From: an uncultured Fluviicola sp.
GTDB lineage: Bacteria; Bacteroidota; Bacteroidia; Flavobacteriales; Crocinitomicaceae
Length of the DNA: 64,000 nt
Direction of reading: 5' to 3'
NCBI RefSeq assembly: GCF_946478805.1
Contig: NZ_CAMLDC010000012.1
Span: 83,942-147,941 of the forward strand
Of the stretch, positions 9,192-18,163 are shown one piece after another (position 1 is the first letter of the stretch; the number at the start of each line of letters is the position of its first letter). Position numbers and translations under genes: made by a program. The notes under the pieces were generated by a model that ran no database searches, had not been told where the DNA came from, and saw only the letters and a list, made by a program, of their open reading frames with translations.

Positions 9192-9923
9192 ATGGCTATT
9201 AGAAACAGAAATACATTAATCGAAGGCTTTAGTAAAGGACAACGTCCGACTGCTGATGATTTTAAGAACTTAATTGATTCAAGTGTCAATATCCTGGATG
9301 ACGGATTTTCAAAAGATGCCCAATCCGGGATCAAACTGGCCCCTATTTCCGAACAGGAAGGAACCGTAATGACTTTCCTTCAGAACATGACTGATGAGGT
9401 GGGCGGTCGCTGGGAATTTGATGTTCTCAACAACGACCTGAAAATCAGTCACGTCAATAAAACAGGAAAAGGCCAATTAATCCTTTTGAAACAAAACGGT
9501 GAAATTGAAATCGGGAAAGACGCTTGTGATTTCACGGTAAAAGGAACCCTGAATGCAGAACAACGTTCCGGAAAAAAAGTGGACAAGAAAATTCCGGCTG
9601 ATGGAAAATGGCACGACCTGACAGATTTCCTGGAAGGAATCCATGCCTTGGAAGTGGTTTGTGTTATGGGAAAACGACATACCGGAAAACATGCGGTGTT
9701 AGTCGCATACGCCACTCATTGTTTCGGGGCAAAACCACGTATCCGGAAAATCAGGTCTCATTTTGGAGTCTTTGGAAACAAGTTACTCATCCGTTGGGTA
9801 AAAGCTAAAAACGAGCGCGCATGTAAATTACAAGTAAGAACCCGGTTCATGCTTGGAAACGATATCCTGATCCGGGGATCGATCACCTCACTTTGGGACA
9901 ATCCATTGCTGGAAAATTTGTAG
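9192..9923 (+). CDS. eCIS-associated protein, possible short fibre/adhesin
   Basis: This 243-aa protein has no confidently recognised domain. The N-terminus (RNTLIEGFSKGQRPTADDF, then KNLIDSSVNILDDG) matches an attachment-like segment often seen at the start of fibre-like proteins in Bacteroidota eCIS and prophage clusters. The C-terminal half (about 130-243) is strand-rich and basic (KWHDLTDFLEG through NDILIRGSITSLWDNP), consistent with a compact receptor-binding head. It sits between the two J-like baseplate genes with gaps of 13 and 3 nt, so co-translation with the baseplate is clear. The fibre role is inference from position and N-terminus. Confidence 0.6.
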   Translation: MAIRNRNTLIEGFSKGQRPTADDFKNLIDSSVNILDDGFSKDAQSGIKLAPISEQEGTVMTFLQNMTDEVGGRWEFDVLNNDLKISHVNKTGKGQLILLKQNGEIEIGKDACDFTVKGTLNAEQRSGKKVDKKIPADGKWHDLTDFLEGIHALEVVCVMGKRHTGKHAVLVAYATHCFGAKPRIRKIRSHFGVFGNKLLIRWVKAKNERACKLQVRTRFMLGNDILIRGSITSLWDNPLLENL

Positions 9924-9926
9924 GCC

Positions 9927-11825
9927 ATGTTTATTAAGAAAAGAGAACGTACGGACAATTTTTACCAGGAGCTTCAGGAGAAAACCCTGGTGCGCCTGCA
10001 AGAACTCAGTGGGGATGTCTGGACAGATTACAATATCCATGATCCGGGCGTTACCATTTCGGATAATATGAATTACGCCTTGTTCGAGCTCCAGTACAAA
10101 CTCGAGCTTCCCTTCCGCTCCTTTATTGGTCCGGATAGCAGTGAATATGCAAGCAAAGGGATTCTGTCTGCTGAAACCATATTCTCCCAATCCATTGTGA
10201 CTCCCGAGGACTATGAACAATTATTCCTGGACCATATCGAAAACCTGGAAAGCTGTTCGGTTGAATTCGACAAGGGATTCTACCATATCCGCGCTTGCGT
10301 TTCTGTCAGAAACCCTTCCATCACCAGTGAAAACATCAAGGAGGAATTATTCGTCCTGTATCATCAAAACAGGAATCTATGTGAAGACTTGCGGTGGGAT
10401 GATATCCAGATTCTTACAAAACTGACCGGAAAACGCAAAAAAAGAGCCGAAGACACTCCTCAAATTGAACAAGTGGACCATTCGGACCATTCCGAAGAGC
10501 CAATCAAAATTCATAATTATCATTCGTTCCAATTGGATTTCCCGGATGTCTACGGACTTGGTCAACGAGGACTTCCCTACGAAGCCACGGAACGCAACAA
10601 AGCGCATGTACTGCAATTGAAAGGATATTTACTGATGATGGATTTCCTGATTGCAAATGTTACCGAACAGATTCAAAACACTCCGAAACTGCTCAGCTTC
10701 AATGAGCCTCCTCCGGCAGGAACGGTTTCTTTGGTTTCCATACCCGACGTGGCAAAAGTGGTTGATCGCGCTAAATTCAGCAAGAATAACCAATTGCAGA
10801 CAGCTGCATCAATACAGAATAAAAAATCCGGATTCCTCGATATCCTGGACACCTTGTACGGCGAAGATACGGGTCAATTTTTCCAGGATTTTCAGCCTCC
10901 GAAATCCAAGATCAATTACCGTTCTACACTGACACGGGAACTGCCGGAACTAAACAGGAACCGTTTCCGCTCATTCAACAAACTGAAGCCTACGGAAAGC
11001 AATATCGTATTCAAGGAATTGTTCTCACTCCTTCACGGAAGTAAAATCGAATCGGAAATTCCTATTCGCGACCTGCTCAAAAAACTGGACCTGGACTTAC
11101 TTCCTGACTCCGTATTCTTTGAGCAATACCAGGTTTATCTGGACATAGCTCCAATTTCGGGAGTTTTCTACAACCCGATTTTCAATGAAACTCCACAAAA
11201 CATTCCCGAACAGGAAATGGAGTGGAAAGAAGAATATTTTGCTTCCCTTCAAGCAGAAATCAGCCTGATCCGAAGAAATGCCATCTTTGAAAGTTTCCTG
11301 GAAGTTGGAGCCAACCCCAGGAATTACCGCATGATCCAATTAAGCGAAAACAGTCGTTGGATTTTGGTATTTCGCTATCCCGGAAAAGAAGAATGGATGA
11401 TTTTAGGTTCCTATCGAACCAAAGAACACCTGATCCGTTCCGCCAACCGCTTTTGGGCATTCATGCGTTTTTTAAATCCGGAAAGACACCTGTTTTACCT
11501 CGTTGAACACCACTTATTGCAGGTTGCTTATCCGAACAAACAAACCCGGGAAGAAGGCAACACTTTATCAATTGTGGCTTCCAGCCGTTTTGAAAATGAG
11601 GAAATGCACGCACGTCTGGAGCAATTGTTACGGGAGCGGCTTCCGGCACATCTGACAATCAGGCTGTACCGTGTTCAACCGGATCATATCTATGATTTCG
11701 AGCAGATCTATTTCAAATGGCGGGAAGCTTTAGCAGATAGAAACAGCAAAAAACTGGTTCATTTTTCCGAATCGATCCAGGCATTTTTCCGTGTTAGCAA
11801 ACCATTTCTACAGCACATCCAATGA
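9927..11825 (+). CDS. Second J-like baseplate protein (Afp12/Pvc12-like)
   Basis: This 632-aa protein opens with a segment typical of Afp12-type wedge proteins: WTDYNIHDPGVTISDNMNY at residues about 32-50 (an HDPG motif), then a helical FELQYKLELP. The C-terminal part has VEHHLLQ and SIVASSRFENEEMHARLEQL, followed by ERLPAHLTIRLYRV and a final helical EQIYFKWREAL. It pairs with the 1040-aa J-like protein to form the wedge. It begins 3 nt after the previous stop and overlaps the tape-measure gene by 4 nt (ATGA). Confidence 0.85.
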   Translation: MFIKKRERTDNFYQELQEKTLVRLQELSGDVWTDYNIHDPGVTISDNMNYALFELQYKLELPFRSFIGPDSSEYASKGILSAETIFSQSIVTPEDYEQLFLDHIENLESCSVEFDKGFYHIRACVSVRNPSITSENIKEELFVLYHQNRNLCEDLRWDDIQILTKLTGKRKKRAEDTPQIEQVDHSDHSEEPIKIHNYHSFQLDFPDVYGLGQRGLPYEATERNKAHVLQLKGYLLMMDFLIANVTEQIQNTPKLLSFNEPPPAGTVSLVSIPDVAKVVDRAKFSKNNQLQTAASIQNKKSGFLDILDTLYGEDTGQFFQDFQPPKSKINYRSTLTRELPELNRNRFRSFNKLKPTESNIVFKELFSLLHGSKIESEIPIRDLLKKLDLDLLPDSVFFEQYQVYLDIAPISGVFYNPIFNETPQNIPEQEMEWKEEYFASLQAEISLIRRNAIFESFLEVGANPRNYRMIQLSENSRWILVFRYPGKEEWMILGSYRTKEHLIRSANRFWAFMRFLNPERHLFYLVEHHLLQVAYPNKQTREEGNTLSIVASSRFENEEMHARLEQLLRERLPAHLTIRLYRVQPDHIYDFEQIYFKWREALADRNSKKLVHFSESIQAFFRVSKPFLQHIQ

Positions 11826-14719
11826 ACAGCATTTCATCCATAGCGCTCCATGTGACTGCCAGCGATGAATCGTTCATTCAAAACTGGTACCGGGATTTCG
11901 ACCTTTTCGCAGAAAAGCATATCACAGCTGTCGCAGACAGGGTACTAATGCGTTGTGACCAGTACGGATTCGAAATTGAAATTTCAAAACTGGACATTGA
12001 TCTGGGAAGTATTGCGGAAGATAATTTTGAGACGGATTTCGAGCGGCTTCTCGAAGAAAAACTGGAAGAATGCCTGATCAAGGAAATTCTTTATCCCACG
12101 AAAAAAGAAGACAAACGATTGGAGGAATCGGATTACCAATTTGATGCCCTAAAGCAGTTCCTTTTACATGGTACCTTGAATTGGAACCTCGCCAAACGTT
12201 TCAAGAATATCACGGAATTATTTCAGCTCGTACTCAAAAACAGGGCAAAGGAATTGAGTTCATTCCTCAAATCCTATGGTCATTTCACAAGCCTTCAGCA
12301 TCGCATGATCTACCAATTTGAAGACCCGGGTTTGTTCCATGTCGTAAAATTGGTTGCACCCGGAGAATTTTCCTTTATTCAATCGTATGTCGCGTTTTTA
12401 CGGATCAAATATGCAGAAGTTCCAAATAGTGCAATTCGGGAGGAAGAGCGGAGAGTTGTAATTTGGAAAGTTGTTTATTCCTATATATTGAATAACCAGA
12501 GTTCGACATTCAACACGAAATTATTTGTCCGCGAAACCGTCGGGAGCCTCGCTGCTCACATTAATATGAGTTATGGAGAATTGCTGAAGACCCTCACTTT
12601 TTTCCTGGACCACGGTTTTGGAAGTGCAATTCCCTCCGGTTTGCAAGTTATTTTACTCGAACTGAAACAGGAAGAACATAGCTCCTATATGGCCTTACGA
12701 ATTCAAAAACCGGACGAGTGGCCACATATTTTGCGGGAACTAAAATCCTCCGGGCAAGATTTCAAATTGCAGGAAAACGACCTGGACCAATTGCGTACCT
12801 TGCTCGAAAACGAGAAAAACGTACTTCAGATCATCAAACCGCTCCGCGAAACGGAAATCTTCGACCTGGTTCGTTTACTTGTTCCTTCAGACGCTTCATT
12901 TGTGATTGAATATGCACACCATTTGAATAAACAAAACCAAAGCGGGGCACTTCAGGGAAAATCAAGTGGTGATTTCCTCCTTTTCAAATGGCAGGTTATC
13001 CTTCCTTTACTCGCACTTTCGAAAAGTTCAGCTGTCAATAAGGAATATTTGGTTTGGCAAGTTTTCAAACGGTTATCTGCCCGCTATAACATTGAAATTT
13101 GGCAAATTGTCACCTTTGCATACAAAGAAACCGATACATGGAAAGTTCAGAACGGGCTTAGGGAATTGGTGCTACAACTTTATCTTGAATTGGTCCAGGG
13201 GAAACCAAAATCCGCAGAGACCAAGACATTCGATTCAGTTCATTTTCAAATCCGGTTATTGGAGGAAAAGACAAAATTGAGCAAAGACCAATTGCTTGAA
13301 TTGAAATCGAAATTGAGCTCTTCCCTCTTCCGGGAATTGCTGCTTGACCGTTTGGGGGAATCTGCCCGTCACCGGTTACTTGCAATCATTCTGCCTTCCA
13401 GGTCCATTGAGCTTTCTGCATTCATGCATGTTCTGGACCAATCCGGAAACGGTGCAAAAATAGAAGGCCGTACCATCGGTTCCATTCAACGGTTGAAATG
13501 GTCTTTCTTGTTTGATGTGATGGAAGATGTGAAAAATCAAGTTTTTAACCACGAATTCATTGTCATGCGTGTTTTGGAACGAACCGGGGCGCATTATAAC
13601 CTGAGCTTGAAACAATTGGTGGATTATTTCTACCTGGATTTCAAACATTCCAATTTTTCCCTACCTTTTAACCTGTTTAAAATACTGGCTTCCATTAAGT
13701 TGAAAATCGATTCAAATGAACCCGTTGCGGCAGATAAAAAATCCCTTGACAAATCATTCGATTCAAAGAAGCAAGCTGAGAACAGGAAATTATTGATACG
13801 CCATTTCACTGAAAACGAGCAAAGCATGCCGATGATCAATGCCATTTCACAGGATGTGGAGTGGATGAAGTTCCTCTCCCCGATTTTGGATGCAACGCAA
13901 CGCCTGGTGGATTACATTCAGCGTAAGTGGAAGATCCGTATCAATAATCAATTGCTGCTTCAGACCGTTTTCCAATTCTCAAAAAATGCTTCGCATCGAA
14001 GCCAAAAAGAATTGATGGCCGAATTGTGGAACCTGGTTCAAAAGAGTCTGAGCCGTGCACAACGGATTCAATTAATCAAGGAATTCCTCTCATCAAGCAG
14101 TCAGGAAGTCCTGCTCAAGGAATTGAATTCAACCCTTAGGAAAGAAGTCGAAAAGGATCTGAAAGATGAACCGGAAGAAGAACTCATAGAAGAAGAACTT
14201 ATGGAAGAAAACAACAACTCAAATGTATTCATTGACAATGCCGGATTGATCCTGATCGCCCCCTTTTTACCACGGCTTTTCACCATGCTGGAACTAACCG
14301 AAACCGGAAAATTCAAAAACAGGGATGCACAAATAAAGGCCATTTTTCTTACCCAATATGCGGTTTTTGGAAATAGAGAATTTCCCGAATACACCCTGCA
14401 ATTGAATAAGCTTCTCACCAATTTCAAAACAGGAGTCCCTATTCCAAGAAAATCAGTCCTGACGGATGAAGACAAAACCATCGTTGACAGCATGCTGGAA
14501 GGTGTTCTCCAGAACTGGGGGCGGTTGACCAATACCACGGTTGCAGGATTACAGGAAGGTTTCTTGCGCAGGGAAGGAAGATTGGAAGAATTGGAAGATA
14601 CCTATTTATTAACCGTTGAATCCAAAGGATACGACATGTTACTGGATCACGTACCCTGGAATTTCAGAACCGTCAAATTCAGTTGGATGCAGAAAGCGAT
14701 CCAGGTGAAATGGAGGTAA
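11822..14719 (+). CDS. CIS tape-measure/length-control protein (CIS_TMP, Afp14-like)
   Basis: This 965-aa, mostly helical protein has the hallmark CIS_TMP C-terminus: NAGLILIAPFLPRLFTMLEL (about 803-822), LTQYAVFG, a LNKLLTNFKTGVPIP segment, FLRREGRLEE, VESKGYDMLLDHVPW and WMQKAIQVKW. The N-terminal segment also has family features (ALHVTASDE, YGFEIEISKLDIDLG). In eCIS this protein is thought to set tube length. Internal helical repeats (FDLVRLL/FHVVKLV and similar, then 'FIxxYxxxL') suggest a repeat-built rod. Ends match the family, so the gene looks complete. Confidence 0.9.
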   Translation: MNSISSIALHVTASDESFIQNWYRDFDLFAEKHITAVADRVLMRCDQYGFEIEISKLDIDLGSIAEDNFETDFERLLEEKLEECLIKEILYPTKKEDKRLEESDYQFDALKQFLLHGTLNWNLAKRFKNITELFQLVLKNRAKELSSFLKSYGHFTSLQHRMIYQFEDPGLFHVVKLVAPGEFSFIQSYVAFLRIKYAEVPNSAIREEERRVVIWKVVYSYILNNQSSTFNTKLFVRETVGSLAAHINMSYGELLKTLTFFLDHGFGSAIPSGLQVILLELKQEEHSSYMALRIQKPDEWPHILRELKSSGQDFKLQENDLDQLRTLLENEKNVLQIIKPLRETEIFDLVRLLVPSDASFVIEYAHHLNKQNQSGALQGKSSGDFLLFKWQVILPLLALSKSSAVNKEYLVWQVFKRLSARYNIEIWQIVTFAYKETDTWKVQNGLRELVLQLYLELVQGKPKSAETKTFDSVHFQIRLLEEKTKLSKDQLLELKSKLSSSLFRELLLDRLGESARHRLLAIILPSRSIELSAFMHVLDQSGNGAKIEGRTIGSIQRLKWSFLFDVMEDVKNQVFNHEFIVMRVLERTGAHYNLSLKQLVDYFYLDFKHSNFSLPFNLFKILASIKLKIDSNEPVAADKKSLDKSFDSKKQAENRKLLIRHFTENEQSMPMINAISQDVEWMKFLSPILDATQRLVDYIQRKWKIRINNQLLLQTVFQFSKNASHRSQKELMAELWNLVQKSLSRAQRIQLIKEFLSSSSQEVLLKELNSTLRKEVEKDLKDEPEEELIEEELMEENNNSNVFIDNAGLILIAPFLPRLFTMLELTETGKFKNRDAQIKAIFLTQYAVFGNREFPEYTLQLNKLLTNFKTGVPIPRKSVLTDEDKTIVDSMLEGVLQNWGRLTNTTVAGLQEGFLRREGRLEELEDTYLLTVESKGYDMLLDHVPWNFRTVKFSWMQKAIQVKWR

Positions 14720-14801
14720 AAAGAATGCAAAAGGACGAAAGGAATCCTAAGTGAAAAATTTAAAGGTGGATTGAACTATTGACAAATTAAATAAACAGAT
14801 T

Positions 14802-16184
14802 ATGAAAGCAAATAAGAGTAACATCACCGGAGAAAAGCAAAATTCGACGATTCAATCGAAAGCGCGTAATCAGGCACATGAAGGATCTATTCTTCAGGCT
14901 TATAAAAAAGGAACGGCTCAGTTGCAATCAGCAGACGAGGAAGAACCCGTTCAGGGAAAGTTTGAAACGGCTCAATTGGCTTCCGAAGAAGACGAAGAAC
15001 CTGCCCAGCGACAAGAAAATAAAACGGGCTTACCCGACAACCTGAAATCCGGAGTAGAAAACCTTTCCGGTCATAGCCTGGACGATGTGAAAGTGCATTA
15101 TAACTCTTCGCAACCTGCATCCTTGCAGGCACATGCTTATGCCCAGGGAACAGATATCCATGTAGCTCCCGGACAAGAAAAACACCTGCCTCATGAAGCC
15201 TGGCACGTCGTGCAGCAAAAACAGGGCCGCGTGAAGCCTACCAGGCAATTAAAAGGAAAAACCAATATCAATGATGACCAGGGATTGGAAAAAGAAGCCG
15301 ATGTGATGGGTGCGAAGGCAATGCAATTGCAAGCAATAAATCAAACAGAACTTAAAACAACTCACTCAAATTCAAAAACTGCACAATTAGAAGATGCAGC
15401 CTACGGAGAAACATCTGTTCACTGGGATACTGCCACACTTGGAGGAGATAAAGTAGGAATAAAAATGGATGCGAAAAAACTTAAAAAAAGCTCTATTTCA
15501 AAGGTGGATAACCTGAAAGGTTCTCCACCAGGCTCAGGTCAACAAAAAGGACTAATGGGTTATTTACCCACAAATCCAAAATTACCCACAACAAAAAAAT
15601 ATATAAAAGGGCATCTGTTAAATCATAATATCGGTGGTCCTGGGAAAGATTTTAACATGTATCCGATTACTGCTTCAGCTAATAAAGCTCATTTAATGGG
15701 AATCGAAACACAAGTTAAAAATTGGGTATCTTCCGGTGATACCGTTGATTATAGTGTCGAAGTAAACCAAATATCAAATACACTGGATAGTGTTTCGGCA
15801 GGTAGCAAAGCAGGTACTGTCACAGCAAGTTTTGTATGTAATGCATCCAATGGATCAGAGAGTATTAGTACGGAAATACCTTCTCAACTTGATTTTAAGT
15901 CAACTCCACAGGAACCCTCCTCTGTTTTGGTCGATTTGGGAATGAAAGGGATCTTTAGATGTCTCTATGATTATGCCGTAGAAGAAAATGATCCCACTGA
16001 TTTAATCTGGGACGTTGCCGTTAAAGTAGCAGAACATCTTAAAGCAGATAGGGATGAAATGTTCGATATATTAACTTCAGTCGTCATTTTTGATGGGGTT
16101 GAAGATCTTCCACCAGAAGCATTTTTAACTTTAAAAAAGCATGTTGAGTTTCTAACAACCGCAAGTTTCAAAATTGAAAAATAG
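14802..16184 (+). CDS. eCIS cargo with DUF4157 module and nuclease-like C-terminus
   Basis: This 460-aa putative effector has a leader (1-70) with NQAHEG...ILQAYKKG and a stretch of acidic repeats. A DUF4157 (eCIS core) module spans about 73-172 with the zincin-like HEAWH at 131-135 and a downstream GLEKEAD glutamate. The C-terminal domain (about 195-330) contains KGHLLNHNIGGPG, with His271, Asn274, Gly278-279 and Asn285-x-x-Pro288, followed by Glu and a YSVEV strand. That pattern resembles DNA/RNA non-specific endonucleases of polymorphic toxins. A helical tail (about 365-460) has no match I recognise. Location directly after the tape-measure gene supports a cargo role; nuclease activity is inference. 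Confidence 0.82.
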   Translation: MKANKSNITGEKQNSTIQSKARNQAHEGSILQAYKKGTAQLQSADEEEPVQGKFETAQLASEEDEEPAQRQENKTGLPDNLKSGVENLSGHSLDDVKVHYNSSQPASLQAHAYAQGTDIHVAPGQEKHLPHEAWHVVQQKQGRVKPTRQLKGKTNINDDQGLEKEADVMGAKAMQLQAINQTELKTTHSNSKTAQLEDAAYGETSVHWDTATLGGDKVGIKMDAKKLKKSSISKVDNLKGSPPGSGQQKGLMGYLPTNPKLPTTKKYIKGHLLNHNIGGPGKDFNMYPITASANKAHLMGIETQVKNWVSSGDTVDYSVEVNQISNTLDSVSAGSKAGTVTASFVCNASNGSESISTEIPSQLDFKSTPQEPSSVLVDLGMKGIFRCLYDYAVEENDPTDLIWDVAVKVAEHLKADRDEMFDILTSVVIFDGVEDLPPEAFLTLKKHVEFLTTASFKIEK

Positions 16185-16187
16185 TTT

Positions 16188-16838
16188 ATGAAGACACTTA
16201 CCTCAAAAGACTCATCTAAACCTGAAAAAACCGGGTCAAAAAATCAAGCTTCGGCAGAAGTAATTATTCAGGCATATAAAAATTCAAATGCAGCCAATTC
16301 TGTAGCACAATTGGAATCTTATTCGGAAACTGTAACGCGCTCGGAAGACATCACTGCACAAGACATGAACGATTGGGGAACTGTCAGAACCAAATTGGGC
16401 GGTATTGCCAAAGGGAAAGATGCGAATTCAAAAATCGCAGAAAGGGCAAATTCCTCATTGGAAGCACTTGGTCTAAACAGTGGAACTGCAATGAGTGCAC
16501 ACATGATCCCAAACCGGATCGGAGGAGCCGGCGGAGCAATAAATGTTCGGCCATGGGATGCTGCTTTTGAATCCGGAACATGGGAAAATAGTGTCGAAAA
16601 GGTGTTTAATAATGCTGTTCCCGGGGATGCAGGCGGATCTATTTCCTATGAAGTGGAAACAACGGACATGGATGATGAGAAAGCAGATGAAATCATTGAA
16701 CAAAGTTCGAATGAAGATGAAAAGGCAGTTGCAAAACACAAAGACAATATCAAACCCATTCCCTTATCCGTTTCTGCTACTGTTGGAGGAGTGGATCTTC
16801 CTGACACAGATGGCCCAATAGCAAATCTAATATCTTGA
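16188..16838 (+). CDS. Small putative eCIS cargo, nuclease-like, without DUF4157
   Basis: This 216-aa protein starts 3 nt after the previous gene. Its N-terminus carries NQASAEVIIQAYKN (about 20-34) and AQLE, matching the leader of the preceding cargo. The centre holds SAHMIPNRIGGAGG with His105, Asn109, Gly112-113 and Asn119-x-x-Pro122, then WENSVEKVF and an ISYEVE strand. This is the same order of residues as in the neighbouring DUF4157 cargo. It lacks the DUF4157 module, so it may be a leader-only cargo or a partner of the larger protein. An immunity role cannot be excluded but is less likely given the shared leader. Confidence 0.68.
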   Translation: MKTLTSKDSSKPEKTGSKNQASAEVIIQAYKNSNAANSVAQLESYSETVTRSEDITAQDMNDWGTVRTKLGGIAKGKDANSKIAERANSSLEALGLNSGTAMSAHMIPNRIGGAGGAINVRPWDAAFESGTWENSVEKVFNNAVPGDAGGSISYEVETTDMDDEKADEIIEQSSNEDEKAVAKHKDNIKPIPLSVSATVGGVDLPDTDGPIANLIS

Positions 16839-16845
16839 TTTATCC

Positions 16846-18153
16846 ATGAAAAATTCCATCCAATACTTCCAGACTTTGCTCCATACGGCTTTTGCGCTCT
16901 ATTTCGGGCAGGAAAGTGAGTATAAATCATTGGAGGAAATTCCTTTCCCTAAAAAGGATGAACTTGGTAAATGGACCGGAAAAGAGCTTTTGTGGGAAGA
17001 GAGAGTTGCTTTGTTATTGGCCCTGATGCCGCACGTGAGTCCTCAAACCTTAGATTTGTTTTTCATCCTGAATAAGAACCTGGATCGTCCGTATACCGAA
17101 TTCGGAGGCTGGAAAGGTACATCCCATTCCGGATTCTTACCAACCGGTGAAACAGCAGCTTTTCTCCTGGCCATCAATTCAGGGGAAAAACGCAAAGTGG
17201 TGGTCAATCTTTTTGATCAGACACATTGGTTTTATAGGGAGAATGTCATCCGGTTGGAAGGCCAGGGAATCGGCGAACCTTATTTGAGCGGGAAGCTGTG
17301 TGTTTCGGATGAGTTCCTGGCAAAAGTCTACCGCGATGGAAACTACCGTCCGGATTACAGCAGCGACTTCCCCGCCCGACGGATGGAAACACCTTTGGAA
17401 TGGGATGACCTGGTGCTGCAATACAACCTGAAAGAGGAACTGGACCAAATAGCACAATGGCTGGAGCACGGTCATGCTATCCGCGAGCAATGGAACCTGG
17501 ACAAGTTCCTGAAAAGCGGTTACCGCTGTTTATTTCATGGTCCTCCGGGAACCGGGAAAACACTGACCGCTTCTTTACTTGGAAAACAGCACGGGATGGA
17601 TGTATACCGAATCGATCTGTCGATGGTGGTTTCCAAATACATCGGTGAAACGGAAAAGAACCTGGCAAAAATATTCGACCGGGCAGAACACCAAAACTGG
17701 ATCTTGTTCTTTGATGAGGCGGATGCCTTATTCGGAAAACGAACAGAAACTTCGGATTCCAATGACCGGCATGCAAACCAAGAGGTGGCCTACCTGCTTC
17801 AACGGATAGAGGACTTTCCCGGAATGGTGATCCTGGCAACGAACATCAAAGATAACCTGGACGAGGCTTTTTTTCGCAGATTTCAATCGATATTGTACTT
17901 CCCGGTTCCCAACCAGCAATTGCGTTACGATTTGTGGAAGCGGTTAATTCCCGGCGATTGGCTGGATGATCAGGCAGAAGAACTGTTGCGTGAAGCATCC
18001 ATTATTAAACTTTCGGGAGGAAGCATGCTCAATGTGGTTCAATCGTGTGCATTACAGCTTTACAATCCTAAAAATTCCAACAAGCTGAACCTGGAGCTGC
18101 TTAAAAACACCATCAAGAAGGAGCTGGAAAAAGAGGGGAAACTCGTGAATTAA
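16846..18153 (+). CDS. AAA+ ATPase of the eCIS (Afp15/Pvc15-like)
   Basis: This 435-aa protein has an N-terminal family-specific region (1-200) and a C-terminal AAA+ module. Walker A GPPGTGKT is at 232-239 and Walker B FFDEADALFG around 288-297. Sensor 1 is ATNIKDNLD and an arginine-finger-like FFRRFQ follows. Homologues are conserved in nearly all eCIS and are thought to help load cargo or assemble the particle. The gene follows the two cargo genes by 7 nt, consistent with a role in cargo handling (inference). All catalytic motifs are intact. Confidence 0.93.
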   Translation: MKNSIQYFQTLLHTAFALYFGQESEYKSLEEIPFPKKDELGKWTGKELLWEERVALLLALMPHVSPQTLDLFFILNKNLDRPYTEFGGWKGTSHSGFLPTGETAAFLLAINSGEKRKVVVNLFDQTHWFYRENVIRLEGQGIGEPYLSGKLCVSDEFLAKVYRDGNYRPDYSSDFPARRMETPLEWDDLVLQYNLKEELDQIAQWLEHGHAIREQWNLDKFLKSGYRCLFHGPPGTGKTLTASLLGKQHGMDVYRIDLSMVVSKYIGETEKNLAKIFDRAEHQNWILFFDEADALFGKRTETSDSNDRHANQEVAYLLQRIEDFPGMVILATNIKDNLDEAFFRRFQSILYFPVPNQQLRYDLWKRLIPGDWLDDQAEELLREASIIKLSGGSMLNVVQSCALQLYNPKNSNKLNLELLKNTIKKELEKEGKLVN

Positions 18154-18163
18154 GAATTGAATT

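Noticed and set aside
14101..14538. Ser-rich 145-aa minus-strand frame in the tape-measure gene
   Set aside because: The Ser/Phe richness reflects the complement of Glu/Lys codons of the real gene.
11822..14719. Considered a phage tape-measure protein of a prophage
   Set aside because: The C-terminal CIS_TMP motifs, the Afp-like gene order, the AAA+ gene and the lack of head, portal, terminase or lysis genes show an eCIS, not a prophage.
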